Assembly: GCA_016715075.1 (NCBI GenBank)
Contig: JADKBK010000016.1
Location: 62,001-126,000 of the forward strand
From: Bacteroidales bacterium
Lineage (GTDB): Bacteria; Bacteroidota; Bacteroidia; Bacteroidales; VadinHA17
DNA: 64,000 nt
Reading direction: 5' to 3'
Position 1 is the first letter of the stretch. Each line of letters begins with the position of its first letter. The notes under the pieces were generated by a model, which searched no databases, was not told where the DNA came from, and worked only from the letters and a program-made list of their open reading frames with translations. This document shows positions 8,517 to 16,838 of the stretch, one piece after another. Made by a program: the position numbers and the translations under genes.

Positions 8517-9347
8517 ATGAAAAGACAGGCTTTACTTGTAGGAATCAATGATTACCAGGGCGTAAACGATCTGCAGGGTTGCGTAAATGATGTAACCAAT
8601 GTCAGGAGCATTCTTAAGACTTTTTTTGGTTTTTCCAATAATGAGATAAGGGTTCTCACCGATAGCCGCGCCACGAAGGAGAATATCCTCTCCCGGTTGA
8701 ATAAGATGGTTAAATCTGCAGAAAAAGGTGATCACCTGATCTTTCATTTCTCAGGCCACGGATCCCAGATCCGTGACAGGGAAGGCGATGAACTGGCTGA
8801 CCATATGGATGAGCTGATCTGCCCCTGCGATATGAACTGGGATGATGGTTTCATTACAGATGATATGTTGAGGGAGATACTGCAAAAGCTCAAAAAAGGA
8901 GTCAGGATGGAGATCCTTCTTGACAGTTGCCATTCAGGTACCGCCACCAGAGATATAAGACCGCAATTCATCAATGGTCGGTATTCATCAGACCCAGTCA
9001 GATACCGCTATATGCCGCCCCCGATTGACATTGAGTGCAGGTACCTTGGCGATGAAGAGATCCTTAAACCAACAAAAATATTCAGTAGTGATACGGAGAT
9101 AACTCTGAACCACATTCTCTGGGCTGGCTGTAAGGACAATCAGACCTCTGCCGATTCCGAGATTGACGGGTACTACAACGGAGCTTTCACCTATTATTTC
9201 TGCAAGCATGTAAGGGAAGCACAAGGACGTATTACACGTGCAGAACTCCATACCAGAGTTAAGAACTCGCTGAAATACAACAAATACAGCCAGGTACCTC
9301 AACTGGAATGCATCGAGGCTCTCAGGAGTGAAAATATTTTTAAATAA
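8517..9347 (+). CDS. metacaspase / caspase-family cysteine peptidase (C14)
   Basis: The 276-residue protein is a stand-alone p20/p10-type caspase-fold domain. The first strand is QALLVGINDYQG followed by LQGCVNDVTNV. The catalytic histidine lies in HLIFHFSGHGSQ (about residue 81) and the catalytic cysteine in ILLDSCHSGTATRD (about residue 140). DELICPCDMNW and ILWAGCKDNQTS match metacaspase acidic-pocket regions, which predicts cleavage after Arg or Lys. No fused effector or sensor domain is present. It heads a run of four plus-strand genes (small protein, lipoprotein, membrane protein) with short gaps, suggesting a shared transcript. The physiological role in Bacteroidota is unknown. Confidence 0.92.
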   Translation: MKRQALLVGINDYQGVNDLQGCVNDVTNVRSILKTFFGFSNNEIRVLTDSRATKENILSRLNKMVKSAEKGDHLIFHFSGHGSQIRDREGDELADHMDELICPCDMNWDDGFITDDMLREILQKLKKGVRMEILLDSCHSGTATRDIRPQFINGRYSSDPVRYRYMPPPIDIECRYLGDEEILKPTKIFSSDTEITLNHILWAGCKDNQTSADSEIDGYYNGAFTYYFCKHVREAQGRITRAELHTRVKNSLKYNKYSQVPQLECIEALRSENIFK

Positions 9348-9361
9348 TTAAACCTAAGACT

Positions 9362-9559
9362 ATGTATTATCTGGCTATCAGAAATATGGGCATAGAAAAG
9401 TGTATCGATAAAAATACCGAGGATATCTATGAGGATGGACAGTCCTTCTCATACCTCCCTGATTTCTCATTTGTAAAAACCAGGATAGTGAAATCAATAA
9501 AGATCAAATGCATCGAAATACCTGGTCCGGTTTTCAATGCTACGGTATATAGTGACTGA
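9362..9559 (+). CDS. small hypothetical protein in the metacaspase operon
   Basis: A 65-residue acidic-to-neutral protein with no recognised family, no signal peptide and no membrane helix. It starts 14 bases after the metacaspase stop and lies in the same direction, so translation as part of the operon is plausible. The 57-base gap to the next gene also fits. It could be a small regulator or inhibitor of the peptidase, but nothing in the sequence shows this. Moderate confidence that it is a real gene. Confidence 0.5.
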   Translation: MYYLAIRNMGIEKCIDKNTEDIYEDGQSFSYLPDFSFVKTRIVKSIKIKCIEIPGPVFNATVYSD

Positions 9560-9616
9560 ATTTGTGTCTGACAGGCTAAACAAAAAGTAACAGAATAGTT
9601 TTCAATATTTACTGCC

Positions 9617-10924
9617 ATGAAATATATGTCCTTGCCAATTCTATTGGTAGTATGTCTGGAGATATTTTCCTCCTGCACAACACTGAAACGCTACAGTTCG
9701 GTCCGGCCGAAAGGGACTGATAACAATCTTGCCGGCGTTGACCTCTTCGGATTCAGGCTTTCGGAAGCCAGGCCTGTAAATGAAAATAAAACCCTGTGGG
9801 ACCTGAGCGCCGATGCCCAATCCCAGTTCATAAAGATCCTTAATACCAGGTATCCTGAGAATGAGCAATTTCTGAAGGCAATGAGCTATGAGTACCTGAA
9901 CTATGAGGTTCCTTCAGTACCTGATAACTATGTAAAAAAGGATCTCCGGATGATTTTCTCGGTTACCAGGCAACGTGATTACGGGAACAAAGATTATCCT
10001 TCGGGTCCAAAACTTTCTCCGGCTGACAGGATTGAATACCTGAAGATAACTCTCAGGATTCCTGAAGATTCAGGTATCAGATTTACCGGATGGAATATGT
10101 TCACCACAGAATATGGATCGGTTGACATAGCAGATGTAAGTTTCAGCAGAAGCCTGGAAATTGATGCATCCGGCCTGCTTTTAACGGATAAGGCAACAAA
10201 AAGTACTGAGATTTCAGCAGGCGGAAGATCTTCAACTAACAGGAAGGAGGATCAGGAGATAAAATACAGATATCTGAAACTCAATGGAAGGATCAGTAAT
10301 CATGAGATAGAAATGGAGGAAGAGGGTACACGGGAGATAGATCTGACCGGCAATATTCTGGCGGACCTCTCCCTTGAGTTCGATAAATTCCCGGAGATTC
10401 TAACTGATATAAGCGGTATAAAAGACAGTACCGGAAGATATAATGAACCAGACAAATTAACAATAAAATTCTCTGAGACTACTGTCCCGGCAATGGAAAC
10501 CGTAAAAGATACTGTATTTGCTGATCTTACGATGGATTATGTTTTCAGAAATGTCATCAATGGTGAAAGGACTTTTGCCGAATGGGATGACCATGTAAGA
10601 TACTATAATGGCAGTGTTTCAAAGAGAGTTCCGTTGTTTACTTCCGGCGACTTTATACCTGATTTCTATTGCATTGGAAATCCCAGAAATAACACAGACA
10701 GAAGTATTGTTAAAATAGTAACTCCGGCAAAAAAGGAATATTCTGTGATTTTCAGATCGTATAAGGAGGCACAAGCCTTTTATGAATGGCTTGCCGGCTT
10801 CTTTAATACATCAGGAAACCTAAATAAATCTGTTACTATAGGTGGCTACAGGCTTAAATTCAAGGATGACGACCTCACAGGAAATAAGTTTGAAGAATTG
10901 TATATTCTTCCATTCTACAGGTAA
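9617..10924 (+). CDS. lipoprotein of unknown function in the metacaspase operon
   Basis: 435 residues. The N-terminus is a lipoprotein signal: MKYMSLPILLVVCLEIFSSC with the lipobox cysteine at residue 20. The mature part is rich in beta-strand patterns (SLEIDASGLLLTDKATKSTE, then IDLTGNILADLSLEFDKFPE) and has no family I recognise. The C-terminal 80 residues (SVIFRSYKEAQAFYEWLAGF...LPFYR) look like a separate small domain. It is probably anchored in the outer or inner membrane facing the periplasm. Sitting 57 bases behind the small gene and 41 before the membrane-protein gene, it belongs to the metacaspase transcription unit. Confidence 0.8.
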   Translation: MKYMSLPILLVVCLEIFSSCTTLKRYSSVRPKGTDNNLAGVDLFGFRLSEARPVNENKTLWDLSADAQSQFIKILNTRYPENEQFLKAMSYEYLNYEVPSVPDNYVKKDLRMIFSVTRQRDYGNKDYPSGPKLSPADRIEYLKITLRIPEDSGIRFTGWNMFTTEYGSVDIADVSFSRSLEIDASGLLLTDKATKSTEISAGGRSSTNRKEDQEIKYRYLKLNGRISNHEIEMEEEGTREIDLTGNILADLSLEFDKFPEILTDISGIKDSTGRYNEPDKLTIKFSETTVPAMETVKDTVFADLTMDYVFRNVINGERTFAEWDDHVRYYNGSVSKRVPLFTSGDFIPDFYCIGNPRNNTDRSIVKIVTPAKKEYSVIFRSYKEAQAFYEWLAGFFNTSGNLNKSVTIGGYRLKFKDDDLTGNKFEELYILPFYR

Positions 10925-10965
10925 AATCAAAAAATAAATTTTTGTTACATCAATAAACAGCCATT

Positions 10966-11408
10966 ATGAAATACAAGCTTATCGTAGGAGGCATCATTGC
11001 CAGCATTCTTCTCTTACTCTACAGCGGGATAGCTGTATATATAATCATTAAAGTATTTGACTGTTCAGCTGATCCGGCCTGTGAAAAAATAGAATTGCAT
11101 TCCGGCATGATCTATATTCTAACAACTGTAGGAGGACTTGTTTCGGCACTTGTTGTATCGAGAATGACAATTACCAGGCCAGGTTCAGATCCGGCTGTTT
11201 TCAGCAGTTATGGGGAGAAACAGCCACAGATAGTTAACGTTATCGTCTGGAGTTATCTTATAATCTGGACATTCACCGGTCTCGCTTCACTTATCACCGG
11301 TGTGATTATCTTCCTGACACCTGCAAAACATTAAGCGACTTTGGAACAACCTGGCTTGGACTAGCTGTTGCAGCCGGATACGCATATTTCAATATTGAAC
11401 CAAGGTAA
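10966..11408 (+). CDS. small membrane protein (probably four helices), frameshifted near its end
   Basis: The continuous frame (10966-11334, 122 residues) holds three hydrophobic segments: about residues 4-28, 46-65 and 88-117. It ends abruptly in FLTPAKH. In the next frame the sequence continues as TLSDFGTTWLGLAVAAGYAYFNIEPR and stops at 11406-11408. Adding one A to the AAAA run at 11325-11328 joins them as PAKTLSDFGTTW, giving a fourth helix and a natural end. A homopolymer deletion, real or sequencing error, is therefore likely. Function unknown; last gene of the metacaspase operon. Confidence 0.7.
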
Positions 11409-11436
11409 TCTGTTGCGGATGACAGATATTAGTGCT

Positions 11437-13230
11437 TCACTGACCAAAGGTACCGGCAATAATATCAACAGGTTTGTTTTCAGGAGCGTCTTGTTCCTGC
11501 ATGGCTTCTGAAAATATTTCAGCGCTGATCTCTGCAGTAAAATAGGATCGTTTCGCATTGCAGCTCAGTTTATCGCAAAAGCTGAACTTTTTGAGATAAA
11601 AGATTTTTGCACCGGTGGTAACATTAATTGTTTCAGCCAGATCTGAGTTCTGGCACTTCAGCGTAACCGGCATGCTGAAACCGTCAGGGACATTCACCCA
11701 TTTAGCAGCAACAAACGGGACTGATTGACCATTACCTTTACCTGTTTCACTGCCATAATCATATGAGCCATAATACCATTTAAGTATCGGAACCTTTCTG
11801 CTATAGAGGTATGCCTCAAAAAATTTATCCCAGTTCTTCCCTGTCATCCTTTCAAGAAGCTCCTTGAAATCAGCAGTTGTAACATGAGATTTAGCTGCAT
11901 GTTCACTGTAAAATGTCTGAAGGAGATTAAAGAACAGAGTGCTGTCATTTAAAATATTCCTGATTGTATGGAGAATAAGAGCTCCCTTGCCGTAAACATC
12001 ACCATCCCTGTAATCCCAGTAACTGACATTTGCGGGTCCAACCACCGGGAATTTGTTCTTTACAGTTGCAGCAAGCCAGTAGTTCGCATAAATAAGTGAA
12101 GTATCGTAGCCCTTTATTCTTTCGGCAAATACAAGTTCAGAATAGGTAGCAAAACCCTCCTGTAACCAGATATCACTGAAATCGCTGACCGAAACTGCAT
12201 TGCCCCACCACTCATGTGCTGTTTCATGTACAATAATATAGTCGCCACCCAGCCATGGCAGATCCTGATAACCACTCCCATAGGCTATTGCTGTCTGGTG
12301 TTCCATCCCTTCAAAGGGACCCTCTACAAGCTTAAAGCCTTCCCTGATCCATGGATATTCGCCATAAGCATCAGAATATATATTAATAACATCCTTCACC
12401 TGCCTGAAATGCTTCCTTGCTGTCTCAAGGTTTTCAGGCAAAACATAATAATCAAGATTCAGAATACCTCCGGGCATAGTGAGAGTATCGGCGATATGCT
12501 CATATTTGCCGGCATAGAATGTGATATTGTAAATATTAATCGGGTAGTGAGTGCTCCAGGTATAGGTCTCCTTTCCTGGCAGTGAAATATGACTTTCCCG
12601 GATTCCGTTTGAAATGACCTGTAATCCCATGGGTACAGTCATATGCAACCTTACACTGTCGGGTTCGTCTGACAGATGGTCTTTGCAGGGGAACCAGATA
12701 CTACCCCCTTCTGTCTCGCAGGTTACTCCAATCCATGGATTTCCGCTTTTGTCTTTTTCCCAGACTATCCCTCCGCGCCATGGCGGCTTTCTGGCTTTTA
12801 ACGGAGATCCTCCGTATGAAACAGTTATTGAATAATCTTTCCCGGGCTCAAGTGAATAGGGAAATTCAGTATAAACTGCCATATCATTCCGGCTGAATGA
12901 AAGTGGCTTTCCTGAAAAATCAATGCTGTATATTTTAAGATTTTTATAGAGATCAAAGCGAAGGGTTTTCATAGCCTCCAGGGCTCTGAAGCAGATTGTC
13001 ACTTTACCGCCAAGCTTCTTATGCCCGGGATCAAGTGTAAGGTTAAGGTCATAAAATGTTACATCATAGCATGCCCTGTCTTTGTCGAGGTAGCCTTTCA
13101 GTGAATCTTTCACTGTAAATGCAGGATACCTGCCCGGATGCTTCGGCGTTTCACCAAAATATGGAAGCCTCGATGTTATACAGCTGCTCAACAGAAGATA
13201 ACAAATGATTATTAAAGGAAATTTTTTCAT
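11437..13230 (-). CDS. M1-family metallopeptidase, lipoprotein
   Basis: Zinc aminopeptidase of the gluzincin M1 family. The N-terminal domain is beta-rich. The exopeptidase-type signature is EGMEHQTAIAYG. The zinc site is HETAHEWWGN with the third ligand in WLQEGFATYSE. The start was placed at 13230 (MKKFPLIIICYLLLSSC), which gives a clean lipoprotein signal with cysteine about 17; the frame extends to 13269 but those residues look non-coding. The usual C-terminal HEAT/armadillo region is short or missing, as in many Bacteroidota M1 lipoproteins. It probably trims peptides in the periplasm or at the surface. A TACCTTTG box lies 37 bases upstream. Confidence 0.9.
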   Translation of the reverse strand: MKKFPLIIICYLLLSSCITSRLPYFGETPKHPGRYPAFTVKDSLKGYLDKDRACYDVTFYDLNLTLDPGHKKLGGKVTICFRALEAMKTLRFDLYKNLKIYSIDFSGKPLSFSRNDMAVYTEFPYSLEPGKDYSITVSYGGSPLKARKPPWRGGIVWEKDKSGNPWIGVTCETEGGSIWFPCKDHLSDEPDSVRLHMTVPMGLQVISNGIRESHISLPGKETYTWSTHYPINIYNITFYAGKYEHIADTLTMPGGILNLDYYVLPENLETARKHFRQVKDVINIYSDAYGEYPWIREGFKLVEGPFEGMEHQTAIAYGSGYQDLPWLGGDYIIVHETAHEWWGNAVSVSDFSDIWLQEGFATYSELVFAERIKGYDTSLIYANYWLAATVKNKFPVVGPANVSYWDYRDGDVYGKGALILHTIRNILNDSTLFFNLLQTFYSEHAAKSHVTTADFKELLERMTGKNWDKFFEAYLYSRKVPILKWYYGSYDYGSETGKGNGQSVPFVAAKWVNVPDGFSMPVTLKCQNSDLAETINVTTGAKIFYLKKFSFCDKLSCNAKRSYFTAEISAEIFSEAMQEQDAPENKPVDIIAGTFGQ

Positions 13231-13266
13231 CAATACAGGCGTCTGATAAAGCTTGTCCGGCCTGTT

Positions 13267-13274
13267 CAAAGGTA
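13267..13274 (-). promoter_or_regulatory. Bacteroidota -7 promoter box for the M1 peptidase gene
   Basis: On the minus strand TACCTTTG matches TAnnTTTG and would start a transcript about 30 bases before the ATG at 13230. No clear -33 TTG is present. Confidence 0.35.
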
Positions 13275-13292
13275 GTGCAAATTGTGAAAAAA

Positions 13293-13967
13293 CTATACAG
13301 AGAACAGCTCCCTGCTAAACAGCTCTAATGCAGTAAGATGCCCATAACCGCCCCATTCGTCATAAACACATCCGGTATCAATATTAATTACCCGGTTGTG
13401 AGATCTTAAAGACTCATGGCACACTGATAGCGGAACCGGCGTATGGCCATGTATAATAATTTTCCCTTTGAAGAAAGTGTTAGTGTAACTCTCCCTTCTC
13501 GACCAGATCATCTGAAAATTATCTGTCAGAGGGTCGGCGATCTCATCATTGAGCCCGGCATGGACAAAAATAAACTGATCCTGAATATAGTAAAATGGAA
13601 GACTTTTGAAAAAAGTCAGATATTTATTATCAAGCTCCTTTACCGATTCAACACCAAAGCTGTATAACGTTTCATACCCCCCGTTAAGAAACCAGTTGTT
13701 CTGCAACTGCTCATTATCCAGGGAATCAAGCAACATCGCTTCATGATTGCCAATCAGTGGAATCACACCAAATCCCTTTTGTTTCAGGTCAAGAATATAA
13801 TCAACAACCTCTTTGCTATTTTTTCCGCGGTCAACATAATCTCCAAGCAAAACCAGCCTGTCTCCCTTCCTGAGCTTTATTTTCTGTTCAATAAGCTCAA
13901 TTAAAGGATCGGAACAACCATGTATGTCACCTACTGCGAATAGTCTTTCACTCATATTACCGTTCAT
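13293..13967 (-). CDS. PPP-family serine/threonine (bis-phosphate type) protein phosphatase
   Basis: 224 residues with all metallophosphoesterase motifs of the PPP type: FAVGDIHGC (metal 1), LLGDYVDRGKNS (metal bridging and phosphate-binding arginine), PLIGNHEAM, FVHAGLND and HGHTPV near the C-terminus. The family dephosphorylates phosphoproteins or dinucleoside polyphosphates; size and motif spacing are closest to bacterial PrpA-like enzymes. Start is either the first Met or Met 5 (MSERLFAVGDIHG). It is followed, in the same direction, by the M1 peptidase gene, which has its own promoter box. Confidence 0.9.
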   Translation of the reverse strand: MNGNMSERLFAVGDIHGCSDPLIELIEQKIKLRKGDRLVLLGDYVDRGKNSKEVVDYILDLKQKGFGVIPLIGNHEAMLLDSLDNEQLQNNWFLNGGYETLYSFGVESVKELDNKYLTFFKSLPFYYIQDQFIFVHAGLNDEIADPLTDNFQMIWSRRESYTNTFFKGKIIIHGHTPVPLSVCHESLRSHNRVINIDTGCVYDEWGGYGHLTALELFSRELFSV

Positions 13968-14002
13968 GTTTTTTTGTACTCAGACCTGACATGGTATAAA
14001 CC

Positions 14003-14033
14003 CGAATTTACAGTTTTTATTGTGATTTTCAAA
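14003..14033 (-). promoter_or_regulatory. candidate promoter of the phosphatase gene
   Basis: On the minus strand TTTG, a 19-base spacer and TAAATTCG (one mismatch to TAnnTTTG) lie about 40 bases before the start at 13967. Spacing fits the Bacteroidota -33/-7 architecture. Confidence 0.4.
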
Positions 14034-14229
14034 GTGTTGAATCATTTTTTTTGAGATAAAATCATAACTGCATATGACAGGAAAACCACCCCTGCACCAG
14101 AAGAAACCCACCCTGACCCCATAGCCGTCAACCTAAGGAGTCTGTAAAAATTTTTACAGGGAGGATCATTAAAGGCAAATGGCTATAAATATTGAATTTC
14201 TATAGAGACAGGTCGCGATCCGTCCCTAC

Positions 14230-14549
14230 TTTCCCCTCCTTTTGAAGGAGGGGGTGGCCGGAGCACTATGCTTATCAAAGAATTGCAAAAACTGATACCG
14301 GCCGGGGTGGTTGATTATTTTTTAAATATTCAGGTTTCTGAAATACAAATCTATTTTCGAACCTTAATCCCGTGAATCCATGACTCTCCAGGTATTTATC
14401 TCGGTTTTCATCTTTCTGTATCTTATGATATTCACCTTGAGAATCCCCGTCAAGTTCAAAATAAATCAACCACCCCGGCCGGGAAATGAACCTTGTAAAA
14501 ATCAGATAATCAATTGTCCCGGCCACCCCTCCTTCAAAAGGAGGGGAAA
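14230..14549. mobile_element. miniature element with near-perfect terminal inverted repeats carrying a DUF559 fragment
   Basis: The left end (14230-14261) and right end (14519-14549) are inverted copies differing by one C. Each contains its own small dyad CTCCTTTTGAAGGAG and ends in GGTGGCCGG. A second, perfect 19-bp inverted repeat lies inside: CCGGCCGGGGTGGTTGATT at 14298-14316 and its complement at 14464-14482. Between them is a minus-strand DUF559-like reading frame. The whole is about 320 bp, so it looks like a non-autonomous, MITE-like insertion; no target duplication was identified. Confidence 0.7.
14275..14526 (-). pseudogene. DUF559 endonuclease-like fragment inside the inverted-repeat element
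   Basis: The 83-residue frame keeps the core of DUF559 (Vsr-like PD-(D/E)xK fold): YFELDGDSQGEYHKIQKDEN with the ELDG metal-binding motif, then RDKYLESHGFTGLRFENRFV. The N-terminal third of the domain (usual DFYC region) is missing or scrambled, and both ends are made of the inverted repeats (PPRPV at the C-terminus). It is probably an eroded remnant that moved with the element rather than a working nuclease. Confidence 0.6.
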
Positions 14550-14631
14550 CTTATGCTAATTTCTGCGTTTACAACTTTGCTCTTAGGTTAACGGCTATAC
14601 CCCTACCCCTCCCAGGCGGAGAATAAGAATG

Positions 14632-14708
14632 CTTCGGACTTCCGACTTCCGACTTCCGACTTCCGACTTCGGGCTTCCGACTTCGGACTTCGGACTTCGG
14701 ACTTCCGA
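14632..14708. repeat. heptamer tandem repeat, 11 units of CTTCSGA
   Basis: Eleven uninterrupted seven-base units alternate between CTTCCGA and CTTCGGA, with one CTTCGGG. It lies upstream of the TetR gene. The same unit length recurs at 21381 and 22001. Confidence 0.9.
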
Positions 14709-14731
14709 CCAAAAAAATCATCATAAACTAC

Positions 14732-14782
14732 GGAAACTTTTTACATATTATTAGTTTCCTAAGTTTTTTAGTTTTATATTTG
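14732..14782 (+). promoter_or_regulatory. promoter and candidate TetR operator
   Basis: GGAAACT (14732-14738) and AGTTTCC (14753-14759) form an inverted repeat in front of a TATATTTG box (14775-14782), a match to TAnnTTTG. The operator arms cover the -33 zone, as expected for autorepression. The box is only four bases before the ATG, so the transcript would be nearly leaderless. Confidence 0.4.
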
Positions 14783-14786
14783 CGTC

Positions 14787-15413
14787 ATGAATGAAGAGCT
14801 GAAGAATATACTATTGAAAGTTCGTGAACTGTACACTAAATACGGCATCAAGAGTATCACAATGGATGATGTTGCAGGAGAGCTTGGTATTTCTAAAAAG
14901 ACTCTATATCAATACATTACAGACAAAGACGATCTTGTCGGAAAATTCACGGACAATGAAATTGCGATGAGACAGGATGAGATATGCAAATGTTTCAGGG
15001 AAAATTTCAATGCAATCGAGGAGTTGTTTGAGATTTCCATTTACATGAACAAAGTAATGAAGGATCAGAATCCAGCCACAGAACACGATCTGAAGAAATA
15101 TTATCCTCACCATTATTACAGGACTGTCAAAATACGGCGTGAGAGGATCTTCAACTATATCCTGATGAACCTCAAAAAAGGTATAGAGGAAGGGCTCTAT
15201 CGCACCGAGCTGAACGGGGAGATAATTGCAAAGCTCTATCTGTCGAGACTTGAGAATATTCATCTTAATGACCTGTTTACGGTGGAAGAATTCACCTCTG
15301 CAAAACTCTTTTCAGAACTTCTGGTTTATCATGTAAGGGGTATTGCAACCGAAAAAGGAATAATCGTTCTTGAAAATAAGATTAAAGAAATGGAAACAAC
15401 TAATAATAAATAA
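14787..15413 (+). CDS. TetR/AcrR-family transcriptional regulator
   Basis: 208 residues. The N-terminal helix-turn-helix is typical: ELYTKYGIKSITMDDVAGEL, then GISKKTLYQYITDKDDLVGK (residues about 10-50). The variable C-terminal ligand domain follows. It lies 8 bases before the TolC-like gene and leads the efflux operon, so it probably represses the operon and itself through the inverted repeat at 14732-14759 until a drug or lipid ligand binds. The ligand is unknown. Confidence 0.92.
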   Translation: MNEELKNILLKVRELYTKYGIKSITMDDVAGELGISKKTLYQYITDKDDLVGKFTDNEIAMRQDEICKCFRENFNAIEELFEISIYMNKVMKDQNPATEHDLKKYYPHHYYRTVKIRRERIFNYILMNLKKGIEEGLYRTELNGEIIAKLYLSRLENIHLNDLFTVEEFTSAKLFSELLVYHVRGIATEKGIIVLENKIKEMETTNNK

Positions 15414-15421
15414 TTTATAGA

Positions 15422-16795
15422 ATGAAATTGATTCGGAAATACTTTTTAACCATTATAATGCTTGGATTGATACATGAAGGATTCAGCCAGGGGAATAATG
15501 GAGTACTTAAACTATCGATCGCTGAAGCCCAGGAGTATGCTCTTCAGAATAACCGAAATGTACAGACATCCAGGATTGATATTGATATTGCTACCAAGCA
15601 GGTAAAGGAGACCGTTGCTATCGGACTTCCTCAGTTGAACCTTGCTGGCGCCTATCAGCATCAGTTTGTTATTCCGGAACTGAGTTTTGGCCCCTATCTT
15701 GATGTAAATGCCCTGCCCGAGGGTTTTCTTACAAAAGATGATATCCTTGGTGCATATAAGGAGGCTCCGCCGGTGGCTCTGGGTGTAAAGAATAATACGA
15801 CATTTGATTTCACCCTTTCGCAGCTGATATTCAGCGGTGAATACATTGTAGGTCTTCATGCTGTAAAAATCATAAAGCAGGTTTCGGAGAAAGCTCTGAC
15901 AAAAACAGAGGATATGACAAAAGAAGGTGTTGCAGGAACCTATTACCTGATATTGGTTTTAGGCGAAAGCACCAAGGTGCTTAAGGAGAGCCTGACAACA
16001 ATTGACAAGACCTATAATGAGCAGGTCAAGATGCATGAACAGGGTTTCAATGAAGATACTGATGTCGATCAGATTAAGATAAGCAAGTCAAATCTCATCA
16101 GGCTTATCACTGCAACAGAAGCTCAGAAAGAGGTATCTGAGAAGCTGCTGAAATACCAGCTTGGAATGGATTTCAGCCAGCAGATAGAGCTTACCGACAG
16201 CATCCCCGGATTCATCAGGGAGGGCAATCTGCAATACCTTACAGCTCCTGTCTATAATGTTTCAAAGAGTATAGACTATCAGATCATCAATGACCAGGTT
16301 TCAGTATCTTCACTACTGCTCAAACGTGAACAGTCAAAATGGCTTCCGACACTTTCCGGGTTCTACCGGCACCACGAACAGACTAATCAGCCCTCTTTTA
16401 ACTTCGCAGTTAAAGATCTCGTAGGTGTCAATCTGAACTTCCCGATCTTTACCAGCGGACAGCGTACATCAAAGATCAGTCAGGCCAGGTTTAATCTTGA
16501 TAAATCAACAATCAACAGGGAGAATGTAAAACAGAGCCTGATCCTTGAATTTGAGACAGCCTTAACTGCATACCAGACAGCCTACAGGAATTTTACCACC
16601 AACAGCGAGACTATTGTTCTGAGTAAAAAAATCTTTGACAAATCGATTATTAAATTTCAGGAGGGGGTCTCTTCAAGTTTTGAGCTTTCCCAGAATCAGA
16701 GCCAGTTCCTGACTGCCGAGTCAAACTACTATACATCGGTGCTTAATCTGCTTAGCGCCAAATCAAAGCTAGATCGTATTCTAAGCACATACTAA
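15422..16795 (+). CDS. TolC-family outer-membrane efflux protein
   Basis: 457 residues with a signal peptide (MKLIRKYFLTIIMLGLIHEG) and the duplicated outer-membrane efflux repeat: LKLSIAEAQEYALQNNRNVQ at the start of the first and SIDYQIINDQVSVSSLLLKR in the second. Long alpha-helical tunnel segments surround short strands such as VGVNLNFPIF. It forms the exit duct of the tripartite pump encoded with the next two genes. Confidence 0.93.
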   Translation: MKLIRKYFLTIIMLGLIHEGFSQGNNGVLKLSIAEAQEYALQNNRNVQTSRIDIDIATKQVKETVAIGLPQLNLAGAYQHQFVIPELSFGPYLDVNALPEGFLTKDDILGAYKEAPPVALGVKNNTTFDFTLSQLIFSGEYIVGLHAVKIIKQVSEKALTKTEDMTKEGVAGTYYLILVLGESTKVLKESLTTIDKTYNEQVKMHEQGFNEDTDVDQIKISKSNLIRLITATEAQKEVSEKLLKYQLGMDFSQQIELTDSIPGFIREGNLQYLTAPVYNVSKSIDYQIINDQVSVSSLLLKREQSKWLPTLSGFYRHHEQTNQPSFNFAVKDLVGVNLNFPIFTSGQRTSKISQARFNLDKSTINRENVKQSLILEFETALTAYQTAYRNFTTNSETIVLSKKIFDKSIIKFQEGVSSSFELSQNQSQFLTAESNYYTSVLNLLSAKSKLDRILSTY

Positions 16796-16838
16796 TAATT
16801 AAAAAGAATAACCATAACAAAAATAAGACAAGTCAGAT

